From a bacterium UBP2_UBA2255 (lineage in GTDB: Bacteria > Edwardsbacteria > AC1 > EtOH8), in assembly GCA_002347565.1 (NCBI GenBank), contig DDXR01000011.1, positions 1-36,277 on the forward strand: 36,277 nucleotides of DNA, read 5' to 3'. Positions 26,015-34,679 of this stretch are shown piece by piece. A program made the position numbers and the translations under genes. Within the stretch, counting starts at the first letter, position 1. Each line of letters opens with the position of its first letter. The notes below the pieces were generated by a model. It saw only the letters and a list, made by a program, of their open reading frames with translations, was not told the DNA's origin and searched no databases.

Positions 26015-27486
26015 CGCCGCTCCAGCTGTTCGATTTTCTGCCGAATCGGAAAGCTTCGCGACCGGGCTTCCAGCCCGCGGTACAGTTCCAGCGCCTCCGA
26101 CCGGCGCCGCTCGTCGCCGGTCACCTCGTGCAGCGCGTGGCAGACGGCGGCCCGCTGTTCGTCGCCCTCCGCCCGCGCCAGCAGCGAGGCCAGTTCCCGC
26201 TCCCCGCGGCCGGGGTCGGCCCGGGCCGCGACCAAGGAGCCCTCCAGGGCCAGGCCGCGGTCGGCGATCCGCTCCGCCAGCGCCGCCCCCTCCTCGGCGT
26301 CGCGGCGCGCGGCCGCCGCCGCGCCGGTCCGCAGCAGCGACTCGGCCCGCTTGACCAGCGCCATCGCCAGGTCGTAGGCCACGCCGGCCCGGCGCGAGAT
26401 GTCCACCGCGCGGTCCAGGTGGCGCAGCGCCTCCTGGTGGTCGCCCTTGACCTGCAGCAGGCAGCCCAGGTCGATGCAGCCCGAGGCCCGCAGCTCGGCG
26501 TCGCCGCTGCGCTCGGCGATGTCCATCACCCGGGCGTCGCAGTCGATGGCGCCCTCGACGTCGCCCTCGTCCAGCAGCACGTTCGCTATGTTGCCCAGCG
26601 CCTGCCCGATGCCGGCGGCGAACCCCAGCCGCTCCGATAGCGCCAGCTTCTCGCGGTAGCAGGCCAGCGACCCCTGCCGGTCGCCGGTCTGGTAGAGGAC
26701 GTTGCCGATGTTGCCCACGGCCACGCTGTAGGAGTGGGTGTCTCCGAATTTCCGGGACAGCGCCGCCTGGAACCGGTAGCATTCCATCGCCCGCTGGTAG
26801 CGGCTCTGGTAGAAGTAGACGTTGCCCAGGTTGCAGTGGGCGTTGGCCACGCTATGGTCGTCGCCGTGGGACCGCGCCAGATCGATCACCTGCAGGTTGG
26901 CGGCGATCGACTCCTCGTATTTCCCCTGCAGCATCAGCACCTGCGCCAGGTTGCCGGTGGCGGCGATGGTCAGCTGCTCGAGGCCGTCCCGCCCGGCCAG
27001 CTCGATGGCGGTCCGGTACTCGGCTGCCGCTTCTTCCAGCCGCCCCTCCAGCGCGTGCACCAGGCCCAGGTTGACGTGCCCCTTGATCACGCCCGGCCGG
27101 TCCCCCAGCGATTCCCAGATCCCCAGCGCCTCCGTGACCTCGTCCCGCTGCCCACCGGGCCGCCCCATGTTCCTGCGGATGCGGCAATGGGCCACGACGG
27201 CCTCGGCCTGTTCGGCCCGGAATCCGGCCGACCGGCACCATTCGGCGCTGCGACGGCAGACCTCCTCGGAAGCCGCCCACTCCCCAAGCTTGTCCAGCAG
27301 CTCGGACCGCTGCACCTGCAACTCGTAGGGATAGTGCCGGGGCGGGCCGCCCCGCCCGGCCGTCAGCCAGAGGCGCCGATGCCAGCGCGGTGGGTCGCTG
27401 TTCCGGGCGCCCCCCTGCCGGCTGCCGATCGGGGGCCGGGGTGCGGCGCAAGCCGCGTCCCTAATTCGCCACCTCGAACGCGCCAT
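26002..27486 (-). CDS. Tetratricopeptide-repeat protein, N-terminus unclear
   Basis: Up to 494 residues; TPR-type helical pairs run from about residue 55 to the end, for example GHVNLGLVHALEGRLEEAAA and NAHCNLGNVYFYQSRYQRAM. The first 50-55 residues are Arg/Pro-rich and do not look like protein, and ATG 27486 lies inside the binding-protein gene by 26 bases. GTG 27315 is a possible later start. The array begins mid-superhelix without a capping or catalytic domain, resembling the C-terminal half of large TPR signalling proteins, so it may be a remnant. No signal peptide. It overlaps the lipoprotein gene downstream by 13 bases. Confidence 0.7.
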   Translation of the reverse strand: MARSRWRIRDAACAAPRPPIGSRQGGARNSDPPRWHRRLWLTAGRGGPPRHYPYELQVQRSELLDKLGEWAASEEVCRRSAEWCRSAGFRAEQAEAVVAHCRIRRNMGRPGGQRDEVTEALGIWESLGDRPGVIKGHVNLGLVHALEGRLEEAAAEYRTAIELAGRDGLEQLTIAATGNLAQVLMLQGKYEESIAANLQVIDLARSHGDDHSVANAHCNLGNVYFYQSRYQRAMECYRFQAALSRKFGDTHSYSVAVGNIGNVLYQTGDRQGSLACYREKLALSERLGFAAGIGQALGNIANVLLDEGDVEGAIDCDARVMDIAERSGDAELRASGCIDLGCLLQVKGDHQEALRHLDRAVDISRRAGVAYDLAMALVKRAESLLRTGAAAAARRDAEEGAALAERIADRGLALEGSLVAARADPGRGERELASLLARAEGDEQRAAVCHALHEVTGDERRRSEALELYRGLEARSRSFPIRQKIEQLERRCGG

Positions 27487-28567
27487 TCCTGACGACCCAC
27501 ATCACGTAGGGGATATTCCGCAGATCGCCGTTCTCATCGAACGACAGCTCGCCCCGGGCGCCGTTGAACGACAGGCCATGGATGGCCGCCGCCACCTTGG
27601 CGCCCTCGGCCGTCTGGGCTGCCTCGATCCCCCGCAGCAGGACGTTGGCCGCGTCGTACGCGTACAGCGAGTACGGGCCCAGCGGGCCGAACTTGGCGGT
27701 GTAAGCGGCCACGAAGCCCTTGGCGCTCTCCAGCTTCCTGACGTCCGGCCCGTAGGACAGGTACGCGCCCTCGGCGTCCCTTCCGGCGATGTTCAGGAAC
27801 TCCTGGTCGATGGTGGCGTCGCCCGAGATGAAGGCCGCCCGCACACCCTGCCGCCGCATCTGGGTCGCCAGCAGGCCGGCCTCGGTGTAGTAGCCGCCGA
27901 AATACACCGCCTCGGGGGCGAGGGGCTTGATCTTGGTGAGGATGGCCGAGAAATCCTTGTCGCCGCGCTGGATGTTCTCATAGGCGACGACCGCGATCCC
28001 CTGGCCGAGGTTGCGCTCGAACTCCCGGGCCAGCCCCTGGCCGTAGGTGGTCTTGTCGTCTATCACCGCCACCTTCCTGAGCTTCAGCCTGTCGCGCACG
28101 AAGGTGGCCGCCATCGAGCCCTGCTGGTCATCGCGGCCGCAGGCCCGGAACACGGTGCTGCGGCGCTGATCCAGGGTCAGCGCCGGGTTGGTCGACGAGG
28201 GCGTGATCTGGACGACGCCGGCCTCCGCGTAGATCATCGACGCCGGGATGGTGCACGACGACTCGTAGTGCCCGATCACCCCGGCGGCGCCCAGATTGAC
28301 CAGCTTGTTGGCGGCCATCACCGCCTCCTTGGGGTCGGAGCGGTCGTCCACCGGGATGACCTCGATCTTCCGTCCCAGCACGCCGCCCTTGGCGTTCCAC
28401 TCGTCGGCCGCCAGCTGGACGCCGTTGAGGAAATCGTTCCCCTGTTTGGCGTTGGGGCCGGTCATCGGGCCGGCCACGCCGATCTTGACGGTCTTGGGGC
28501 CCAGGTTGCAGCCCGCGGCCAGCAGCGAGCAGGCAATGGCCGCCAATGAGATCATCGTCCGTAACAT
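27461..28567 (-). CDS. livJ: Branched-chain amino acid binding lipoprotein (Liv-type)
   Basis: A 368-residue periplasmic binding protein of the type 1 fold. The lipobox LLAAGC has Cys20 as lipidation site. KIGVAGPMTGPNAKQG, GVQLAADEWNAKGGVLGRKI and GVIGHYESSCTIPAS are typical of LivJ/LivK proteins. It would capture branched-chain or related amino acids and deliver them to LivH/LivM, whose genes lie 12 kb away in the same direction. The ligand cannot be told from sequence alone. The start ATG 28567 directly follows the stop TAG of the 40-residue membrane ORF (TAGATG), which supports both starts and suggests coupled translation. Confidence 0.92.
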   Translation of the reverse strand: MLRTMISLAAIACSLLAAGCNLGPKTVKIGVAGPMTGPNAKQGNDFLNGVQLAADEWNAKGGVLGRKIEVIPVDDRSDPKEAVMAANKLVNLGAAGVIGHYESSCTIPASMIYAEAGVVQITPSSTNPALTLDQRRSTVFRACGRDDQQGSMAATFVRDRLKLRKVAVIDDKTTYGQGLAREFERNLGQGIAVVAYENIQRGDKDFSAILTKIKPLAPEAVYFGGYYTEAGLLATQMRRQGVRAAFISGDATIDQEFLNIAGRDAEGAYLSYGPDVRKLESAKGFVAAYTAKFGPLGPYSLYAYDAANVLLRGIEAAQTAEGAKVAAAIHGLSFNGARGELSFDENGDLRNIPYVMWVVRNGAFEVAN

Positions 28568-28690
28568 CTATCGATCCTCCCCGCGGTTGTTGTGGTGCCT
28601 GTCGCGCAGCACCCTGGCGAACGAACAGGCCGTCAGCGACAGGATCAGGCCCCATGACAGGGCCATGAAAAGCATGCCCCAGGCGTTCAT
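28568..28690 (-). CDS. 40-residue single-pass membrane protein just before livJ
   Basis: A small frame (MNAWGMLFMALSWGLILSL...) with a hydrophobic helix at residues 5-25, followed by a charged tail RVLRDRHHNN rich in Arg and His, on the cytoplasmic side by the positive-inside rule. An AGAGAG ribosome site precedes the ATG, and its stop abuts the livJ start without a gap. The length, helix and position resemble small transporter-associated subunits, but I know no family name. Confidence 0.65.
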   Translation of the reverse strand: MNAWGMLFMALSWGLILSLTACSFARVLRDRHHNNRGEDR

Positions 28691-28750
28691 GTTCTCTCTC
28701 CCATGCGGTAGTGGCTCGCCGCTCGCTCGAGAGCGGTCCTGTATTCTCAG

Positions 28751-29674
28751 CTACTTCCAGAACTCCCCGCCCAGCCACCAGGCGCCGCTGGTGACGCTGT
28801 ACTCCAGCCGGACCCAGCGGGCGGCGCCGGCCATCTCCTTGAGGCAGGCCACCCAGTCATCCCAGCTGTCCTTCTGCATGCCGGCCGTCTGCCTTTCCAG
28901 GATTTCATTGGCCTCCTGGCCGGCTCCGGTCTGGCCCGCCTGTTCCTGCATCTGCTGGGCCAGGGCCATCATGGCGGCCAGATCGCCCGACTCCTTGAGG
29001 GCCTGCATCTCCTTCTGCTTCCTCTTCAGGTCGGCCTTGGTGGCGGCGTCGCCCTCTTTCTTTTTGGGGGCCTGTTTGGGCGTTGGGCCAAAGACCCTCT
29101 CATGGTATGTATGGGCGATCATCGGGCCGTCGGAGACAGGGTCCCAGTATTGAACATATCTGAGCCACTGGTATTGACTGAAGATCTTGTCGTAATCCTC
29201 CTGGGTGTGATCGTACCGATCGATCAACCTCTGCAGGGCGGTGAACGGCTCCGGCAGAATGTATTCCGCCCCCATCACCTTGGTCTTGAAGCCCAGCGAG
29301 TCCGGCATGGACACCTCCACCGTGGCGAACTCGGACGGCTGGCCGCCGCTCTGTCCCTTGGCCCGGTAGCGATAGACCACGGTGAACCCTTTGCGGAATT
29401 CCCCGCCGCTTTCGAAATCCCGGATCAGGTCGTAAGGACCCAGGGTCTTCCGGTAGAAAGCCTTGATCTTGTCCAAACCGTCGTTAGTCACCCGGTCCAG
29501 CGGCTTGTCCGGGGCGGCCTGGCTGCTGGGGTAGAGCAGGGAGCTCTTGGTGGTCATCTCGTCCGGGCCCTCTTCCCCGCCGTCGGCCAGGCAGGGGGGA
29601 GAGTAAATGGTCGTCGCAGCGGCTATCGACACCAATACAAAGAAAAGATGTGTCAGGGATCGCTTGCTGGTCAT
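28751..29674 (-). CDS. Secreted protein of unknown function
   Basis: A 307-residue protein. ATG 29674 is followed by a signal peptide (LTHLFFVLVSIAAATTIY), which decides the start; the open frame upstream to 29911 has no protein-like sequence. The mature part has YRKTLGPYDLIRDFESGGEF and FTVVYRYRAKGQSGG (beta-rich). A Lys/Glu/Gln-rich coiled-coil-like region follows at about 215-260 (ADLKRKQKEMQALKESGDLA, MMALAQQMQEQAG), and the protein ends with WVRLEYSVTSGAWWLGG. Likely periplasmic. The family is not recognised. An AAGG ribosome site stands about 10 bases before the start. It lies between the ankyrin gene and the small membrane ORF. Confidence 0.7.
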   Translation of the reverse strand: MTSKRSLTHLFFVLVSIAAATTIYSPPCLADGGEEGPDEMTTKSSLLYPSSQAAPDKPLDRVTNDGLDKIKAFYRKTLGPYDLIRDFESGGEFRKGFTVVYRYRAKGQSGGQPSEFATVEVSMPDSLGFKTKVMGAEYILPEPFTALQRLIDRYDHTQEDYDKIFSQYQWLRYVQYWDPVSDGPMIAHTYHERVFGPTPKQAPKKKEGDAATKADLKRKQKEMQALKESGDLAAMMALAQQMQEQAGQTGAGQEANEILERQTAGMQKDSWDDWVACLKEMAGAARWVRLEYSVTSGAWWLGGEFWK

Positions 29675-29931
29675 GGCTTCATCAACCTTTCTTGCGCGAT
29701 GATGCTTCTCGTTTTTAATGGGTTTGTTGCGGCGAAGAGAGCGCTGGAAAGCAGCGATGCTCGCTCGCCCGTGATGTCCTTGACGTTTCTCCACCATATC
29801 CGCGACAGGAACATTGATCGCGGAACGTATGGGTCCGGGGCGGGTTCCGATCGCCGCGGACCGCGTTTGTCTCACATCGGGCCGGGAACCTCCCGCTGCG
29901 GACGGAGACAACCGCAGGGTTTCCCCCGACG
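29675..29931. other. Gap between the ankyrin and secreted-protein genes
   Basis: No gene is visible. Near 29894-29920 an imperfect inverted repeat, CCGCTGCGG with CCGCAGGG, lies just after the ankyrin stop and could form a weak hairpin; no T-run follows. No convincing promoter was found for the downstream secreted protein. Confidence 0.4.
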
Positions 29932-31008
29932 CTATTCTTTGGCCCCCGCATTCTTGAGCAGTTGCACGACCGTCTGATGGCGGGCCGCAATGGCATTCTT
30001 CAGGGCTGTTTCACCGCTGAAGGAGCCGGTAGTCTTCACGTTGACGTCTGCGCCTTTTGCCAACAGAGCTTTCACGGTTTCGATGTTGCCTCGCGCCGCG
30101 GCGTAATACAACGCGGTCTGGTTGGTCTTGGTCCTGGCGTTGGGATCGGCGCCGCTGGCCAGGAGGAGCTTGACGACCTCGGGCGACCCGGCGCCCGCCG
30201 CGGCCATCAGCGGTGTCATCCCCGTGATGGTGGGAGCATCGGCCTTGGCGCCTTTTTCTATCAGCTGTTTCGCCAATTCGGTTTTCTTCAATCCGGCAAG
30301 CTTCCCGGTTTCCGCGACCTTGAAAAGAGCGGTGTTGCCAAGGACATCCTGTTCGTTGACATCCGATCCGCTATCCAACAAAAGTTTCACCAGTGCGGCA
30401 TAGCCGTTGGCAGCCGCCCGCACCAGCAGGGTGCCGTCATGCGATCTCGACTTGGGATCCGCCCCATGCTGCAGCAGCAGCTTCACCGCACTAATATGGC
30501 TGTTCTCCGCTGCGTAGGAGATGGCGGGAAATCCCTCCTTGCTGGCAAGATGCACGTCGGCGCCGCCGTCCAGCAGCAGACGCAGCGCCTCCAGGCGGTT
30601 GCGCATGGCCGCCATCATCAGGGCGCTCATGCCGGAATTGGACTGGGCGTTGACGTCCGCCTTCTTCTGCACCAGCAGCTTTACGATCTCCGGGTTGCCC
30701 CGCTCGGAAGCCAAGATCAGGGCCGTATAGCCGTTGGTGTTGTTGGCGTTGACCGGAACGCCCTTGTCGAGCAGCAGCTGCACCAGCTCCATCTTCTCGC
30801 CGTTCAGGCAGGCGGCGATCAGCGTGGTATTGCCGCTGGGATCCCTGGCCAGCGGGTCGGCGCCCTTGGCCAGGCACGCTTTTGTTTGGACAACATTGAG
30901 GTTGCTGATTGCGGTGAATAGATCGCCGTTGCTATCGGCCCGGGCGGCGGCGGCGATGAGCAGTACACCGGTCAGCGTCAGGAGAACTGTTGGGCAATGC
31001 CTGGTCAT
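29932..31008 (-). CDS. Secreted ankyrin-repeat protein
   Basis: A 358-residue protein with a signal peptide (VLLTLTGVLLIAAAARA, about 24 residues). About nine to ten ankyrin repeats follow, such as NGYTALILASERGNPEIVKL and GMSALMMAAMRNRLEALRLL. Ankyrin stacks bind proteins; a periplasmic one may be an inhibitor or scaffold. Repeat 6-7 carries an unusual longer loop (VAETGKLAGLKKTELAKQLI). The ribosome site AAAGGAG before ATG 31008 is strong. About 138 bases separate it from the NSS symporter. Partner unknown. Confidence 0.9.
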   Translation of the reverse strand: MTRHCPTVLLTLTGVLLIAAAARADSNGDLFTAISNLNVVQTKACLAKGADPLARDPSGNTTLIAACLNGEKMELVQLLLDKGVPVNANNTNGYTALILASERGNPEIVKLLVQKKADVNAQSNSGMSALMMAAMRNRLEALRLLLDGGADVHLASKEGFPAISYAAENSHISAVKLLLQHGADPKSRSHDGTLLVRAAANGYAALVKLLLDSGSDVNEQDVLGNTALFKVAETGKLAGLKKTELAKQLIEKGAKADAPTITGMTPLMAAAGAGSPEVVKLLLASGADPNARTKTNQTALYYAAARGNIETVKALLAKGADVNVKTTGSFSGETALKNAIAARHQTVVQLLKNAGAKE

Positions 31009-31146
31009 ACGAACTCCTTTCGATGTGGCATGTCTCGATAGCCGGAGAAAAGACCGCTGTTGTGCGAATGGCGTCGTTCTTTCGAAGTCGGGATACCTGC
31101 GATTGCCGCCCGGCGAAAACGCGGTTCGGGTTCCGGACGCGCGCTG

Positions 31147-32706
31147 CTACCGGGCAGCCGTGGCGCCTCTTCGCCGCCACACCCAGGCCACCATTGCGGC
31201 GATGGCCGCGCCCAATCCGAACACCAGCGCCCGGGCGGCCCACTGGTAGGGCCGGTCCGCCGGGCTGACCCCCTGCATGGCGATGAACGGCCAGAACTGC
31301 TGGTAGGACCAGACGCCCAGCAGCCCCAGCAGGAAGAGCGGGGTGACGTACTTGATGACATGCTTGTAGAATATGGGGATCCGGATCCTGGCCCCCTGGT
31401 GCATCTCCTGCCAGCCCCGGTCGATGCCGTAGACCCAGGCGAACAGGATGACCTCGATGGCGGCGAAGACCACCAGGAAGAAGGTGCCGCCCCAGAAGTC
31501 CAGCTCGTCCACGAAGCCGTGCCCCAGGAAGAGGATGGCCGGCAGGCAGGCCAGCAGCGAGACCGCTGCCAGGATCAGCACCGAACGCCGCCGCGGCCAG
31601 CCCAGCTCGTCCTCCAGGAAGGAGACCGCCGGCTGGATCAGCGACACCGACGAGGTGATGCCGGCGATGAACAGCAGCGAGAACCACAGGCCCGAAAACA
31701 GGAACCCGGCCGGGATCTTCCCGAAGATCATCGGCATGGTGACGAAGCCGAGGTTGAAGGTGCCGCTGCTGGCCGCGTCCAGCGCGCCCGCGGCGCCGCC
31801 CAGGAACAGGAAGGCCGCCGGGATCACGATCGACCCGCCCAGGATCACCTCGCAGAACTCGTTGGTGGCCGACGCCGACAGTCCCGACAGGGCGATGTCG
31901 TCCTGCCTCCTCAGGTAGCTGGCGTAGGTCAGGATCACGCCGATCCCCACCGACAGGGTGAAGAAGATCTGCCCGGCGGCCTCGATCCACACCTTGGCGT
32001 TCAGCAGCTGGGAGAAGTCGGGGTTCCAGATGAACCCCAGCGCGTTCCCCACCGAAAGCTCCGGCAGCGCCGGGTCCGGCGTCCCCAGGGTCAGCACCCG
32101 CGCCGCCAGCAGCACGCCCAGCCCCAGCAGCACCGGCATGCCGTACTTGGAGAGCTTTTCTATCCCGCCCCGCACCCCCTTGTAGATGAAGTAGAAATTG
32201 ACCAGGAAGGTCAGGGCGAAGAACAGCAGCGCCGGCCCCAGCGAGGAAAAGTACTGGTTGCCGGCCAGCCCCTGGTAGCCCGCCAGGAAGGCCTTCATCT
32301 CCGCCTGGCCGGCGCCGAACGGCAGATGGCCCGTGAACGAGTACCAGGCGTAGGCCAGGGTCCACGACTCGATGTACATGTAGTAGATCAGGATCACGAA
32401 CGGCCCCAGCACGCCGATCACCCCCAGGTACTTGGCCCAGCGCCCGGCGCCATCCAGCCGGTCGAAGATGCCGGGCGCCGTGCCGTGGCCGCGCTGGCCG
32501 CCCATCCGCCCCAGGGTCCACTCCACCCACATCAGGGGGATGCCCAGCAGCAGGAAGGCCGCGAAGTACGGGATCATGAAGGCCCCGCCGCCGTTCTGCA
32601 CCGCCTTGGCCGGGAACCGCAGGAAGTTCCCCAGCCCCACGGCGCTGCCGGCCACGGCCAGGATCACGCCCAGCTTGGAACCCCACTGTTCGCGTTTTTC
32701 AGCCAT
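31147..32706 (-). CDS. NSS-family sodium-dependent symporter
   Basis: A 519-residue inner-membrane protein with about 12 hydrophobic helices, a LeuT-fold symporter of the neurotransmitter:sodium type. The family marker GSAVGLGNFLRFPAKAVQNG (around residues 20-40) includes the sodium and substrate region of helix 1; GGAFMIPYFAAFLLLGIPLM is helix 2. Bacterial members import amino acids with sodium. The first residues AEKREQW are spelled with GAAAAACGCGAACAG words, an identical 14-base stretch recurring 444 bases away. ATG 32706 follows an AGGTGA ribosome site. The substrate is not decided by sequence. Confidence 0.93.
   Translation of the reverse strand: MAEKREQWGSKLGVILAVAGSAVGLGNFLRFPAKAVQNGGGAFMIPYFAAFLLLGIPLMWVEWTLGRMGGQRGHGTAPGIFDRLDGAGRWAKYLGVIGVLGPFVILIYYMYIESWTLAYAWYSFTGHLPFGAGQAEMKAFLAGYQGLAGNQYFSSLGPALLFFALTFLVNFYFIYKGVRGGIEKLSKYGMPVLLGLGVLLAARVLTLGTPDPALPELSVGNALGFIWNPDFSQLLNAKVWIEAAGQIFFTLSVGIGVILTYASYLRRQDDIALSGLSASATNEFCEVILGGSIVIPAAFLFLGGAAGALDAASSGTFNLGFVTMPMIFGKIPAGFLFSGLWFSLLFIAGITSSVSLIQPAVSFLEDELGWPRRRSVLILAAVSLLACLPAILFLGHGFVDELDFWGGTFFLVVFAAIEVILFAWVYGIDRGWQEMHQGARIRIPIFYKHVIKYVTPLFLLGLLGVWSYQQFWPFIAMQGVSPADRPYQWAARALVFGLGAAIAAMVAWVWRRRGATAAR
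32686..32699. repeat. 14-base direct repeat, left copy
   Basis: CTGTTCGCGTTTTT, identical and in the same orientation to 33130-33143. This copy lies in the first codons of the NSS gene. The two copies bracket the four-helix-bundle gene. Confidence 0.8.
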
Positions 32707-32758
32707 GCTTCACCTGCGCAACTAATGTGAAAAATGAGCCAAACGATGAAAACGCGGC

Positions 32759-33127
32759 TTATCGCGGACGTTTCGCTTTGATCGACGTGATCATCCGGCT
32801 GATCATCGCAGAAAGTCCGAACGCCGTGGTGGAGAGTATTCCGTGCCGATCGGTGTCGATCATTTTCTGATCGTGTGCGATGACAAGGTGGCTGCGCAGT
32901 TCGCCGCAAGATCCTTTGGCGATGAAAAGAAATCGTGCGAATTCCGCCCGGCTGCCACGTTCAAACCCCTCCGCGATGTTCGCCATGACCGATACCGCAG
33001 CACGCTGCATTTGACTGGCAAGCGACGGGTACCGTTGGAACCTCGCGTCGCCGGTCACGAGAAACACCTGATTGGCAAGGTCCCTGGCCTGTTGCCAAAT
33101 GATCAGTTCTTCAAACTTCTTGGCCAC
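32759..33127 (-). CDS. Four-helix-bundle protein (23S rRNA intervening-sequence protein family)
   Basis: A 122-residue soluble protein starting at GTG 33127. The family markers are IIWQQARDLANQVF, SQMQRAAVSVMANIAEGFE and FLFIAKGSCGELRSHLVIA, all clear. Members of this family were first seen inside 23S rRNA intervening sequences and occur widely as scattered single genes; their role is unknown, possibly RNA binding. Here it stands between a symporter and an aminotransferase, and is bordered by copies of CTGTTCGCGTTTTT (32686-32699 and 33130-33143), which may mark an inserted cassette. No ribosome site is obvious before GTG. Confidence 0.88.
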   Translation of the reverse strand: MAKKFEELIIWQQARDLANQVFLVTGDARFQRYPSLASQMQRAAVSVMANIAEGFERGSRAEFARFLFIAKGSCGELRSHLVIAHDQKMIDTDRHGILSTTAFGLSAMISRMITSIKAKRPR

Positions 33128-33129
33128 CG

Positions 33130-33143
33130 CTGTTCGCGTTTTT
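33130..33143. repeat. 14-base direct repeat, right copy
   Basis: CTGTTCGCGTTTTT, just upstream of the GTG of the four-helix-bundle gene and continuing into ACGTTTTCC words. See the left copy at 32686-32699. Confidence 0.8.
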
Positions 33144-33174
33144 TACGTTTTCCACCGGTGCGACGTTTTCACAC

Positions 33175-34383
33175 CTAGCAAAGGTTCTTCTTCACCATCG
33201 CCGCCAGCCGCTGGATGCCCTCCGCGATCTGCTCGTCCGAGGCGTAGGAGAAGTTCAGCCGCATGGTGTTGAGCCCCTTGCCGTCGCAGTGGAAGGCCGA
33301 GCCCTTGACGTAGGCCACCTTTTCCTCGATGGCCTTGGGGAACAGCTCCGAGGCGTTCATGGTCTTGGGCAGCCTGACCCACAGGAACAGCCCGCCCTCC
33401 GGCTTGGTCCACCGCACGCCCTTGGGCATGTGCTGCTTCAGCGCCTTGAGCATCAGGGTGCGCTTGCGGCCGTACAGCTCGCGGATCGCCTCGATCTGCC
33501 TGGGCAGCAGGCCCCGCCGGAGGTACTCCGCGGCGATCAGCTGGTTGTAGGTGGGGCAGCACAGGTCCATCCCCTGCTTGGCCACGATCATCTTGTCCAG
33601 CCACTCGGCCGGGGCCATGATCCACGCCAGCCGCAGCCCGGGGCAGAAGATCTTGGAGAACGTCCCCAGCACGATCACCTGGTCCTGGTCGTCCAGCGAG
33701 TAGATGGCGGGCACGGGCTCGCCGGTGAAGCGCAGGTCGCGGTAGGGGCTGTCCTCCAGGATCGGCACCCCGTACCGGTAGGCCAGCGCCAGCAGCTGCT
33801 TGCGCCGCTCCAGCGACATGGTGACGCCCGAGGGGTTCTGGAAGTCCGGCACGGTGTAGATGAACTTGGGCTTCTTGCCGCGCTGGGCCAGCTTGGCCAG
33901 TACCTTCTCCAGCTTGTCCATCCGCATGCCCTGGTCGTCCATCGGGATCCCCACCATCTTGGCGCGGTACGAGGTGAAGGCCTGCAGCCCGCCGATGTAG
34001 CTGGGCAGCTCCACGATCAGGATGTCGCCCGGGTCGACGAACACCTTGGCCACCAGGTCCAGCCCCTGCTGGGAGCCGGCGGTCACCAGGATGTTGTCCG
34101 GCTTGATGGTGGCCTTCTCGTGGGTCATCCAGCCGGCGATGGCCTCGCGCAGCGGGGCCTCGCCCTCGGTGGTGCCGTACTGCAGCGCCATGGCGCCCTT
34201 CTCGCGCAGCACCTGGACGGCGATCTCCTCCAGCTCCTTCACCGGGAAGGTGGCCGGGGCCGGCAGGCCGCCGGCGAAGCTGATGATCTCCGGCTTGCGG
34301 GTGAACTTCAGCAGTTCGCGGATCTCCGAGCGCTTCATGGCCAGCGCGTTCTTGGAGTAGAACGAGGACAGGTCCTTGATCAT
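33175..34383 (-). CDS. PLP-dependent aminotransferase, LysN/2-aminoadipate type
   Basis: A 402-residue cytoplasmic fold-type I aminotransferase. The PLP lysine is Lys244 in GTFSKIFCPGLRLAW. FAGGLPAPATFP, ALQYGTTEGEAPLREAIAGW and YTVPDFQNPSGVTMS match the LysN/alpha-aminoadipate group, which also includes enzymes acting on aromatic or branched-chain amino acids. I start at ATG 34383 (MIKDLSSFYS), which has a GGAG ribosome site; the frame open to 34440 adds residues read from an AT-rich repeat. In this neighbourhood it may transaminate amino acids taken up by the Liv and NSS systems, as inference. Confidence 0.9.
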   Translation of the reverse strand: MIKDLSSFYSKNALAMKRSEIRELLKFTRKPEIISFAGGLPAPATFPVKELEEIAVQVLREKGAMALQYGTTEGEAPLREAIAGWMTHEKATIKPDNILVTAGSQQGLDLVAKVFVDPGDILIVELPSYIGGLQAFTSYRAKMVGIPMDDQGMRMDKLEKVLAKLAQRGKKPKFIYTVPDFQNPSGVTMSLERRKQLLALAYRYGVPILEDSPYRDLRFTGEPVPAIYSLDDQDQVIVLGTFSKIFCPGLRLAWIMAPAEWLDKMIVAKQGMDLCCPTYNQLIAAEYLRRGLLPRQIEAIRELYGRKRTLMLKALKQHMPKGVRWTKPEGGLFLWVRLPKTMNASELFPKAIEEKVAYVKGSAFHCDGKGLNTMRLNFSYASDEQIAEGIQRLAAMVKKNLC

Positions 34384-34679
34384 GGCGTCGCTCCGGTAGT
34401 GATGATGTTGCGAATGGGTGATTCGTGTTACGATTTTCAAATTCGTGCTACGCCCGGCCCGGCCGGAGCGGGGTCACGGGCGCACCGCAGGTCGACGCAG
34501 GGCCTCCGCCCGGTTGTGCGTCTCGTGGACCTTCTTCATGGTGGATCATTTCAGCTAAGCGGCATTCACAACGTCGCATGAGTGGTCATATCGATCATAT
34601 CCGTCCGCATTTGACCTAACCCACTTCGACCTTGCTCAGTGCATCCCTGCCCCTTCCCGCTGCGGGAAGGGGATCGGGG
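34384..34679. other. Non-coding gap with word repeats and a hairpin
   Basis: No gene is visible. Near 34415-34446 there are ATTCGTGTTACGATTTTC and AATTCGTGCTACG words like those near livH. At 34480-34545 some short inverted segments occur without a clear RNA fold. CGATCATATC/GATATGACC-like words stand around 34587-34605. The hairpin at 34650-34672 is listed separately. Confidence 0.4.
34650..34672 (-). terminator. Strong GC-rich hairpin after the sensor-like gene
   Basis: CCCCTTCCCGC (34650-34660) pairs perfectly with GCGGGAAGGGG (34662-34672), 7 bases beyond the stop of the preceding gene in minus direction. No T-run follows, so it could stop transcription only in part, or be a copy of a dispersed repeat. 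Confidence 0.45.

Noticed and set aside
29715..29911. N-terminal extension of the secreted protein to 29911
   Set aside because: The extension is not protein-like and would bury the signal peptide; ATG 29674 is preferred.
34450..34560. tRNA or small RNA in the gap upstream of the aminotransferase
   Set aside because: Some short inverted segments occur, but no cloverleaf, CCA end or T-arm consensus was found.
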